A program made the translations under genes and the position numbers. Below are positions 42,001-54,000 of a stretch of 64,000 nucleotides of DNA, one piece after another. Where the stretch lies: assembly GCA_024362935.1 (NCBI GenBank), contig JANCRA010000028.1, positions 8,738,476-8,802,475 on the forward strand, written 5' to 3'. How positions within the stretch are numbered: position 1 is the first letter of the stretch; every line of letters begins with the position of its first letter. This DNA comes from Setophaga petechia. Its lineage: Eukaryota > Chordata > Aves > Passeriformes > Parulidae. The notes beneath the pieces were generated by a model. It ran no database searches, was not told the origin of the DNA, and was given only the letters and a program-made list of their open reading frames with translations.

Positions 42001-45000
42001 GCCTTCAGAAGGATCTGTTTCTAACCAGCAGTAACAGCTGGAAACAGAAGTGATTCCTGTGCTCCCTGATGTGCTGCCCAGGGCTGAGCTCCTCCTGCAC
42101 AAGGGAATCACTGCACGGTTCAAACTAAATTCTCATTGTGCTACAAAATGAGATTCACACAGAACTTATAGATGGTAAACAAAAAATAAATGTCTTCCCA
42201 GATGTTACACTGCACAGCTCCATTCATAAACAGCAAGCACAAACACCAAATACACTGGTTTGAGGACATAAAAGAGAAAGTGTTACTGGTCTAGGGGCTG
42301 TGCCAAAGAGATGTGATAAATCACTGGATGTATTGTCCTGACCCCCTGGACAATGACCTCCAGCTCCCAGCCAGGAGCCAGGTGAATCTGCACCACCCTC
42401 AAATTTCAATGAGAAACCCTCAGTCCTCAGTATAAAATACTCAAAAAGGAACCTTGCTGTTTTCTCTTGAAACTGCTTCACAATTACAGGAGAGAAAACC
42501 TTTTCAGGTATAAGGCAAGGAGGCACCTGAACGGCTGCTGGCAATGTTTTATCCTAATAAACAGTTAATTAAGTTATTGAGAGCCTGAGGATGACTTTCC
42601 AAAGCCTGCTCTCCTCACTCATCAGAGCAGCTCCTTACAGCAGGCTCTGTCCTGTCCAGCCCAGCCCTTGGTCGGGCACTTGCCAAGTAGCACAAGCAGA
42701 AATTGGCACCATTCCCTGACAGGCTCGGCAGGAGAAGTCCTTCCATGCACATCCTCCCACACAACGCACAGGACAGGTCAGTGTGGCAAAGGCCAAAACC
42801 TCCCTGTGCTGTCACCTCCTTGCAGCCATGCCCAGAGCACATGGGCACTGCATGGGGTCACATCCTCCCACCCTGCCCACCCTAATCCTTAGATGAAATG
42901 GGAGATTGAAAAGTGGTGGCAGGGGAAATGGAGGTATCAAGGTACTTCACATTTGAATGGAAGTCCACTACCTGTGTGATTTACAGAAATATAATGTCTG
43001 TTAGTGGGTATTGATTAACCAGAGAGCTCTGAAGCAGGTACAGTGGGATTTCAATGCCAAGCCTGGCTCCAGCTGCAGTTCCCTACAACAATAGAGTTGT
43101 GCAGGTCCCTCAAGAGCCCCCCAGATTTTGCCCTAACATGAGCAGCCAATGCTGCCTTGCACACCTCAGCTGCCAGCTCAGCTCCATCATCCTCCCTTAA
43201 CCCAGTGGCTGCAAAACTCAAACCAAACAAAAAGGAAATTCCAAGGCTGGCAGGAGCGGCACAGCAGGCACCAGTACTGAGCTCATTCCCGAGGTGTGGA
43301 AGGAGGGAGAGAGGGCAGCTGGGGACGTGTGAGCGAGCTCTGGAGCAGCCAGGACTGCAAGAGCAGCAATTCCCCTGCAGCCTGCTGGGCCTGGCACGGG
43401 AGAAGTACCAGGAGGGCAGGCACAGCAGCCTGGGGATTTTTTCAGCACCTCAAGCCACTTCCCTCCCTCTCCCTGCTCCCCTTCCCAAACTGGCTATTTC
43501 CCCTTCCCCACAGGCAGGCACACCTGCTCTGGGGGCAGCACTCATTTCCAGCCTCCCACCCATCACCTGCCCACAAGAAATGGTTAATAAAGCATCAGCC
43601 CCACAGCCAAGGGTGCACAGCTGGATGATGTGCAGCCTGGCAGCCCAGGGCACTTCTCCCTCAAACACCAGATAAAAGCATTGCATTCCTCCAGCATCCC
43701 TCCCCAGGGAAGTGCCTCCTTCACCTTCACTGTAGCTTGTTTTTCAATAAACAACATCCCTACTTCCCTTGTTTACTTTTTAAAGCACCTACTTTAATAA
43801 CTGCCTACAGTATTAATGAATTAAAGAGGGAAGCAATGTTTGGCTTCCAGGTTAAACCTCTGCTCCTAGGCAAGGGATTAAGGTGCTTGATTCTCTTCAC
43901 ACAGAGGGCAGATCTCAGAGCTGTGTAAAGCACAATACCAGGTACTAATAAAGAAAACCCACCAAAACCATACAAGGAAAATGAAAAGGCAAGGATAACT
44001 CAGGATTGCCCTGCACTGACATTTGTATTAACAGGGTCAGCTGGCAGCAAACACAGACAAGCAGAGGCTTCTCTGATACCCAAAACAGAAACAAACTCAG
44101 TGCCGAGCAAAACAAGGGCCACAGCTTATGGAAAAGGGGTCAGCGACACTGTCAGCAGAGGTGACACCACCGAGGGCAGGGAGAGAAAAGGGAAGTGGTT
44201 CTCCACCAAAGGCCATCTCTCACCACTCAGCACTTTTGCAACTTAAGAAACAGCCCAAGGAGAAAAACAAACTGAGCGTGGGAACCCACTTGGGCTCAGA
44301 GGTTTGACGCAAACTGCATTTTTAGCAACATCTGCATTTGTGCCTTTTTTTTTAAAAAGGAACTGTCTGCAGGCACTTCCTCTGCTCCAAGGTGGGGCTC
44401 CCTGGAGAGAGAGCTCAGCTTCCATGACACAGACAGGCATCATCACAGAGAGAACTGCAATGCCAACTGTTACTCATCCACATGAACTTACCTACTGGCG
44501 TATTCTCACTAGCACCAGGTCACCTTTTCCCTTGTTTTGGGCTGCAATATGGAAAACTTCTGAAACCAAACTAAGTTTGCCAGAAGACAGTCAAAGGTGA
44601 GGATGGATGGGTGTGAATCTGAACTCCAAAGGACTAATTTCTTCATCTTGCTCCAAGCAAGGAGAGAATTTCTGCTGAATTCAGAGAGGGTACAACTTAC
44701 CAAAGCAAACCCTGAAGACCACAGTTGTGTGTGCAAGTGAAGAACAACTGCTTCAGGTGCACGAAACAACCACATCCAGACACAGTTTCAGAGACAGGAT
44801 CAAACCAGCTTCAGGTCACCCCACCAGGCTGTGGGGAGCTCTGATACCTACTCAACACCCAAGTGAGTTACCAGTCTGCAAGTCACACCTACTGCTGGAA
44901 CCAACCATGACATGCCATTAGACCTCCTCGGTCACCAGATCATTCAACCTGAGCTCAGAAATACCTTTGCAAACTTGGGCAGCCTGGGCATGCAGGAGAG

Positions 45001-48000
45001 AGCAGTGGCATCCTTTGGAGACTGCACAGAAGACAACAGCTTTGGGCTGAGAAACTTATCCCTGCCAGAAACTCATCCCAGCCTTGCTGCAGGCGAAGGG
45101 AGCAACAACAGCTGCTGTTTGCAGCCCAAGATTTCAGCCCACGCAGCTGTGACAGGGCTGCAGTGTGCCGAGACAACCCCAACCACCTGCAGCATTCCTG
45201 AGCCTCCCTGCCCCAAGCCTTGCTCTGCAGGGCTGAGTCCCACACTCCCATCCAATGTATTCCCTCGCAGGCAGGGCTGGGATTTATTCCTTACAGGCAA
45301 AGGAAAGCAGACTGGGTTTTGTTTTAAGCTGGTCAGCATTTTATGGTGTCTGATGGAAGTGAAAGTCCATGTGGGTTTCCTGTTCCCCTCACATACTCTT
45401 GGCCTAGAGATGAACCAGCTCAACAAACTCCTAAAGGCCAGGCAAGGCAGGCAGAGCCCTGGCAGGGACATAGCTCACCTCAGCACCCAGCCCTGTGCCC
45501 AGCCTGCTGGGGGCAGCTCCAGGCTGGGTTTCACTGGGCTGCTGCTGGGTAACCCTGACACAGCCCTCCTGTGCCACCCTGCAGCCCAGCCTGTCCCCAT
45601 CACCCCTGCTAGCCCTCAGCAGCCTGGCAAGGGAGGGAGGGAATGTCCTGGTGCTGGGGCTGGGAAGAGGGGGATGTGCTCAGTGAGCTGTGGCTGTTGT
45701 CACCACTGAGAAACAGACTGGGGGCACACCCCTCTGATGAGAGATCCAGGTAATGATTTATTTCAAGGAATAGAAACCTGGGCACAGGTTGTAGGATCAC
45801 TGTGGCAGTGAAGAAGGAAATTAAGCAGGGATGATTTAAGTTATCAGAGACTGAAAAGGACCCATTTTCCATGCAGCACAAATAGCAAGAAGTTTTACTG
45901 CCCATCTCTCTGGCTATGCAGCACAGAGAGAAGCCCAGCAAGGCACACATTGGTGGCCCATGTTCAGCCTCTGAAGCAGCTTCAGAGAATCCATCCAGAG
46001 AGAAAGAAAAAAAGATTCCAAAAAGCAACAGCAAAACAAGTTGTGCAAACAAAGCCCTGATGTCTCTGGAATTTGAGACTGAAGATATGCACAAAATCGT
46101 TCTTCCTGCAGTCCAAGCACGAGCACGGCAGCTCACGGACTAGGAAGGGGGCGGCTAACACAATTAGGATGCTGATTAAGAAATCTGGGCACTTGGTGTT
46201 TACAGAAGAAATTCGATTCTTTGCACTTTTTAAAGCAAGAGACCCAGACCGGAAGAGAGACCTTGAAAGGAATTTGTTTTACATGATAGTCCCCAAAGGC
46301 TTCCAGGTCTCCAAGTCAAGACATTCCCAGATGAAAGCTCTACACGACATTCTTCTTGTGCCATATACTGTTTAAACATCCTTTGGGCATTTTTAATGCA
46401 TACCACTGGGTTCATGGAGCAGGACAGCAGCACCCAGGAGAACACTCCACAGTGTTTTACCACCACATGCCGTGCTCCTACCAGCTCAGCCTGCCCAAAG
46501 TGAGCCAGCTGCTGTGGTACCAACAAAATGCTTTCACAAATGTGTTCTTAGAAACACTTTAATCGACATGAGAAAACTTCCTAAGGATAATCTACTGCAT
46601 CAAAGAACAGAGAAAAAAATAACCACCAGCTTTTTGATTAGTTAATCTTCAGGAAGAACACCCCTCTGATTGACACACACTTATCTTTTTCTCTCCTAAT
46701 TAACACAGTCCATGTTGATTATCTTTAAACCACACAGTAATCTCCTGTGCCACCAGAGTTTGAAAGTATTGCCTTCATACACAGCACGTTTCTTTTTAAA
46801 CCTTAAATGACAGCTGACAGACCCGCCAGCAGTTAATTAACAACCTGGTCTCTCTCCACTACGATTAAATGCATTTAAGATGAGATATTTTATAATAAAT
46901 TTTTATGCCAATCTCCCTGCATGTCACTATCACAGACCTGACCATGTTTGGCCTGACTGGCAGTGTCCCACAAGAAGGACCCATCTGCTTTAAATATGAC
47001 TGTAACACAAGTGACAGGACACACACCGAGGTCAACTTACTGTCCCTCCCTGCCACAGCCAAGTCCAGGCTCCCCTATATTTAGACAAAGAATGTCCAGC
47101 ACTTCACAGATGGAAGGAGATCACTGACTTGCCTGAAGCACGGCCAGGGCTGGCCGCCTCCCCGAGATGGGTGTGAGCAGAGGTGACAAGTCCCCAGCAC
47201 CCACTCAGGGCAGGGCACCCTGTGTCCCCACTCTGTCCCCAGCAGCCACAGCTCCCCCAGGCACAGCCCCAGGGTGTGACTGGTTCAGGAGGATGCTGCT
47301 CTGTGTTTTTCTGCTCTCAGTGGATGTGGCCAGCACCAAGCATGGCTGTGGCCAGCCAGGGAGCAGAGCTCCTGCTGCCTCGAGAAGCAGAACTGTGCCA
47401 GGACTTGGCTCTGCAGTCACCCCAACCAGGGCATGGCATGGGGGAATTACGCTGGGGAAGCTGCCTGGCTCTGATCACAGCCTTGCTGGCTGCCCTCAGT
47501 AAATACATTAACAGACCCCTGTAAATAGAGCACCAAAACAAGGACCACTCTGTCTCTACACAAAGAAATCAATGCTGAATAATAAGCCTTTTCCTCCTGC
47601 TAAGAAGAAGCAGATGCTTGTTTACCAAAAGCATCAAAAATCATCAAGAGGCTGTTGGATTTGACTCATAAAAATATAGAAGGAAGTTATTTGTTCAGTA
47701 TTTTAACTTCTGCAGCACTCAGCATTTTCAATTTTCTCTCATTCTTACTGCATCCTCCCCATGCAATGGTATTTGATCCCTGAATGACAGCTTCCAGCAG
47801 GAGCACTAAAATCTGTTTAGGAACAACTGTCCCCTTAGATTAGCAAAAAGGACAGTCAGCAGTAGCCAGTGGTGTGAGATGCTTTGTGGGCTGCTCCACA
47901 GAGAACTGCCACGTGCCAGGTTTCTTTCAATAGGTTTTGATTTGAAACTGGAAGTCACAGGGAGCTTTACCTGTTGTGAAGATACAGCCAGTAACTGGGC

Positions 48001-51000
48001 CATTGATCTGCTCCCCCTTGCAAATACACCAGGGACTTTATTTTAGGGAACAGGGAAGCTACAATTAAGGGAATACAAACTTAAATGAGGCTGCAACTAA
48101 TAACTTGAAATTTTCATCAGCTAGAAGTAAGGAATCATCAAAGACAAAGGATCAAAACCATTTTATAGTTGGAATAGTTTAATGGATTCCGCGCCTTCAA
48201 ACCAGGGCAACACTTAGAAGGACAGTTCCTTGCACAAAGCAAGGTCAATACAAACTTCAGGTTCAATTTAAAGCTGCAAACCAAAGAAGAAACACAGCTT
48301 CACTCCGGGTTCAGTGACCCAGCACGGAGGGAATGGGGTGACAGCCTGGAGGGACAAGGCTGGCTGTCCCCAGGAGCTCAGAGCAGCGCTCCCAGCACAC
48401 CTACCTCGACAGCAGCCACAAGAACCACCCCAACATCCCGCTGGGTGAGTGACAATCAGCCTCCGGAGCCATCAGGAAAAGCTCTCCAAATCAGACCACG
48501 AGATATAATTATGATCCATTTCAAAATGCAAGCTCAGCATCACTTTCCAATCCAACTCTTCCCCCCGCGGATGTTACAAGTTCTTCCTGGAGACAACATC
48601 CCTTGTGACTCTGCTTTTTCTTTTGGTGCTCTGAATAGGGATCAGCTTACCAGGAGTCCTTTATTCCCGAAATAATTTCCATTAATCACTCACCATACAC
48701 CACTTTAAACAGAAGCTGACAGACTGTGGGATGTCTAACACCAGCACAGCATCTCCCAACTTAAATAAAAGCTGAAACCAAGGGCACCCTAAGAGGCAAA
48801 AGGAACTGGGAGACTCTAAACAGGAGACAAGAAAACTTCTGCAAAACGCTCCTAAGAATTGTTTTTATACAGCTGCTTTAAATACAAGCAGGAAAGCAGT
48901 AGTGTGAACCATCCACTCTTCATGGTATCTGCTCACAAAAAAAGTAAATGAAAGGAAAAACAGTAAAGTGCTTCCTTCTGAAGCATCACCATGCAGCTTT
49001 GCATTTGTGATTTCTCAGCACAGCTGCAAATTAACCAATTCTTTTAGCACCTTCATGCAACTTTCAGGGGGATGTCAATGCTTTACTTCAAAATGCATAT
49101 AAAGGAGTTTTTAACTCAACATAAAAACCCTGCATAGTTTTGCTGACTAAGACTCAGACTGGAAACACATTAAATAAAAGTTTTATTTTACAGGAGTTTG
49201 AACTCAGAAGAGTAGAGATTCCAGATGTGTTTATCCCTGCAAAAGTCAGGTGCTAAATTTCAGCAGAATTAGCACTTTAAGCAGTTTGGCAGCCAATTTT
49301 CTGTGGTTAACTCAGGTCTTCGTATTTCCTAACAGCATAGAAACCCCTTTAAAAACCACACGTTAAAGCAGAAAGACCATCAGAATACTAAACACTGCTA
49401 TGTACCACAGAACCAGCAAAGTCTCTAACAAGAACACAGTGTACTTTAGGGAAAAGGCTCTTAAACAGCTTTTTAAAAGGCTCCAGAATAGATATTTGCT
49501 TAATTTCAAGCTAGAGAGCCTCTCATAGAACATTTCATTATGTACTTGAAGGAACTAAGGACAAAAGAGTCAGAAGATTACAGCAGTGTCAAGGTTTTGC
49601 TGGGGACTGTGCTGGGAATCCGGGTGATGTCCTGGTGCATCTCCTGACCCCACTCCCCAAATGCAGCTCCTGGGCTGGCTCAGCACCTGCACACACCAGT
49701 CCTGCTCACACACACTGGACACAGCATCACCCACTCTGGGGGGGGATTTGGGGCACCCCACTTGCTATCAAGGCACGTGGATATTCCTCTTTTGCTTTCT
49801 TGCAATTTCCTCATCGTGGCAACCAAGAGGAGGGCCAGAAATGGTGCTGACAAACTGTTTGTTTTGATTTAGACTAACTGTCTTTCAGTCTTTGCGCCAC
49901 AGAGGAATGCGGCTGCTCCGCTTTGCATTTGTTTTTTGATTTCTCCATCTCTTTTACAAAGCAAATAAAGGGAAGAAAAACAACAAACCAACCCTAACAA
50001 TAACAACAACAAAGCCAGTGACAAGCTCTTCACACACCACCATGCAATGAGCCCTTTAAAAACCCAAACAAGCTAAACAAACAAAAAACCCCAGTAAAAC
50101 TCCTCCCACAATTTGGGTTCATTTTAATTCAGTATCGAGTTGCAGAAAGCAAGCAGGAAACTAACAGGAGGACAAAAGTAAGACTAATGATAGCTTTCTA
50201 CACATTGTGCAAATGGCATTCCCCCTTACTTTGTAACCTGACCAAGGTAAATTTATAATTTGCTAATCAAAATGACCCTACTCCAGTCCCACCTGCCATT
50301 TGCAGTCTCACAACACACCAGCAATACACCAGAACAGAGCTGCCTGTGTCTGTCAGCTACACAAGCCACAGGTAACAGCCCTCTCCAAAGCACCCAGTTG
50401 GGATTCTGTACAAAAAGAGGCTGCAGGGCAACAAGAGGCTCAGAGAAGCAAATTTACTCTATTCATGCTGGCAAACAAATCACAGGGAGTGAGGAAATCC
50501 AACACAGTATACACAGTAACATCACAGTACAGACAATTCCAAGCTCCACTCAACAGGGGTCCCAGTCCACCCTGGGCACCTCCAGACTGCTCTGGACCTT
50601 GGCATGAACTTCCTCTGATGCACCTGGGTGCCTCCACTAAAGCCACACTGCAGCAGCCAGGTGCCACAGATGTGTGCTCCTGCAGGGAAAGGCTGGAAGG
50701 TTAACAGGGAAACCAGACCCCAACCTGTGGCACTCCCGAGGGGCAGGAGCCAGCCCTGCCTGCTGGGACAGCACGGAGCTCATTAAGCCATTGTGAGAAG
50801 TGTGTGAACAAATGAAAGAGTTCGCTAATAAGTGACAAAGATCATTTGTTTGAAAGAAAGGACTAAATCATTTCTGGTTCAGCAGTCTGGATTTAGCCTA
50901 CTTGTAACAAAGGTGTTTTGAGGAAAAGCATTCTGCTTAAATGGCTTATTGCAAGTAAATCAGAGAGCCCAAAGAGCTGAACATGATGTTGATGAGGGGC

Positions 51001-54000
51001 ACAGAAGTACTGGATAAACAGGAATATGCACTGAACAAGGAGCCTGTCACCTCAATATAATAGAAGTGCCCAAATTTACCAAGTTGCCAACACCAAAAAA
51101 TCCCAATCCTACATTGAGATCTTCCAGGTTGGATTCCTATGTCACTCCCAGCCTTCAACAACTCTGGGACTTGTCTTTTAAGTTTACCTTTACAGGCTTT
51201 TCTTCTCCCCAACCTCCCTCACCCACAGGCTGATGTCCTTGAACCAGAAAGCTGCTGTCTGTCACCAAACACTTGGTTAATCCCACACAACCCAGCATTA
51301 GGTGGCTGCAGAACAGCTCCTGCCAGTCTGCAGCTCCTTCTCAAGCTGCACATGGAGAGCAAAGGGGTGGCTTTGGAATACTTCAGCAAAAGCACAAGTG
51401 TTTACTATTAAGGACAGGAGTGAGTTTTGCTCCATGTGTTTGTGAATATTTCAGTCTTCAACCAGCTGCTATGAAACACCATGGCTGGAAACTCAAGTTG
51501 AAGATTTGCTCTGTACACATTACATGTTACACTGGAGAAAAATATTTGCTGAACTAGTTTTAAGCCCATACAGGCTGATAATTTAAATGCTGTTTGTCAG
51601 ACCAATACAGGGGAGACAGCAGCTCTTCAGAGCCTACTACAGAATGGGATGCAGAATTTTAAACTTTCTCTGACCCCACAAACACTAGTCAGAAGCAACA
51701 GTCAAGAAAGTTAGCTTGGTTGTTTTAAAAACAATGAAGCAATATTTTAACCAGGGGCTCTGTGATAAAGGTGCAAGGATGTAGAATCCTGAAAAAAAAA
51801 ATCCCATACAGCTATTAACTGGCCCCAAAAGGTCTTTTTCTGCTGATAATCTCACTGGGGTCCTTCTGCTTTGTGGTCTTTAGAAAAATCCCAAGCATTT
51901 CCAGAGACAGGAACATCTGCAGATGTTTCAAGACAACACAGTCTCAGAGTCAACTCTACCATTTAAATCCTTTTAAAACATTAATTTGGCAGCCCAGCAG
52001 CGTGGGCTTCCTAACTAAAACACATTGCTCAAAAAGAGTGCGGGCGTGGGGGGTTTGTCCTTGAAACACTGGTTTGTGGCTCAGGTTTTGATGTGATGTC
52101 TGATAACCATCTCTGTCTGTCTTCCAGCCCTTACCAGGAAGGATTGGTGAGACAAATAGTCACAGCTTCCAGGGGAATAAAAGGAAAAGCCAAACAGGAA
52201 AAGTAGTTATGAACAATACAGCCCTGGCTTGGTTAATGATCAACTCTGCACAGACCATACCCTTTTTATGCAAATACCACAACCTATTTGAACAGTTTTC
52301 AGTAATCAGTAGGTAGTAAGAGGCCTCTTAAGCATTGCATTTGTTTCATCACAAGCAGCAAAGAAATAAAAAAGATGAGAAATCCCCGACGACTCTGCTC
52401 TGTCAACAGGAAGCCCATCCACAGAGCAGGGTGAGCTCAGCTGTGTGGAGGGGTGGGCAGGAAGGGTAAGGGGTCAGGCTCCCCTGCCTGCACATTCCCA
52501 TCACATCCCTGATGGAGTCTGGGGCTGCCTTCTGCAACCCTTCAGACCCAGAGCACACAGTGCATGTTTGAATGGAGAAAACAACTGCTGCAGCCTGCCC
52601 TGATCCCACCAGGCTCTGCCAGACATGAAGGGCTCATCAGCCACTTTCTGTATTTCAAACACTTCCAACCAGAGCAACCCTCAGCTCGTCAGGCAACTTC
52701 AGTCAGAGCTGACAGTGCTAACTGGAATGACTCTGCTGATCTTCCAGGCTGTTTGCAGCAGTTTCCAAGCATCTCCTCCTTGGCTTTTAAATATCATTGA
52801 CTCTCAGCACAACGGTGAAATACTCACAAAGCTACAGCGTTTTACAATGGCACAGAAGCAATTAAAGATTTCCAATAACATGCTGCTCAGAGGATTGGGT
52901 TTAATTGCTGAATGGTCAAGGGTTTTGGCAGCCTTATAACATTGTAAGGAGATAAAAGGTTGTAAGGCTTCCCATACAAGAAATAAATAAGTAAGCAGCT
53001 CTCCAAAGAATGGCAACAGCAGCCACACACCTATCCAAGTTCCTGACTTGGCACCTGGCACAATTCAAGATTAGGTGGTCATGAAATTTCCCACCATAAA
53101 GGCCAAGGCCATGTGACAGAGGAAAATAAAAGGGGTGGGGAGGACAAAGGGCCAAGCAGGTTATAGCACAGAGGTGGCAACACAATGAGCCTGAATTACC
53201 CAGTGCTGTCATTTACTGTACAGTTTGTAATTACCTGCACGGCCTCAGAACTTCTCTTACACTGTGAAGTGTTGTTTCTTCACACTCTGCACACAAGGGC
53301 TATCACTTAGAAGAAAACTGATTACAGGAGAGAGCAACAGGCTGCTAAGGCAGGTCTGAAAGGACATTCTGTATCTACCTATCACTGAAAATAATTCAGT
53401 TTAACTTCTTGGGTTTATTGTTTTCCCCCCTAAGAGCTCCAGCATAAACTCACAATGCTGTGAAGAAAGTGTCTGCTCCGTATTTTTCCCCCTCAAAGTT
53501 TAAAAATACATATAAAAACTGATATAAAAACGTCTTATAATAGAAAATAGACTGGTATGAGGCAAGTACAAGAACCATGGAAAACAGTGAGCCTATCTGT
53601 GCTTTTAGACCCATGTGGCTCCTGAATTTGGAGGATGAAGGAGTAAACAGGGCAGAGGTGCTACAACATGTGCACAGCTGTGCCCAGGGAGGGCTCCCAC
53701 TGCTGCCCGGCAGAAAGGAAGCCAAAGCAGAGTCAAAAGTATTTAAACACAACAAAAAAGGCTTCAAAATGCCAGAGGGATGCGGGCACAAAAAGGAGGT
53801 GGTCAATTCTCAGGTTCTGAACAAAGGCTGAGCATCCCTCTGCACCTTCCTGCCCCGCTGGTAAGGCTCACACAGGAAGGATGTGGCACAGGGAAAGCAA
53901 GAGCTGGGTTTTCTCAAACCCCAAGTGAGTGCCCTGATGACTGGGTCATCCTGCCTTGTCACTGAGATTGAGAGGAAAGCTGGGTGACAGAGGAATCTGG

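Noticed and set aside
44912..45709. 265-codon plus-strand frame inside SSH2 intron 1
   Set aside because: No recognisable domain and no promoter or CpG island. It is long for this composition, but a BLAST match or RNA evidence would be needed to keep it.
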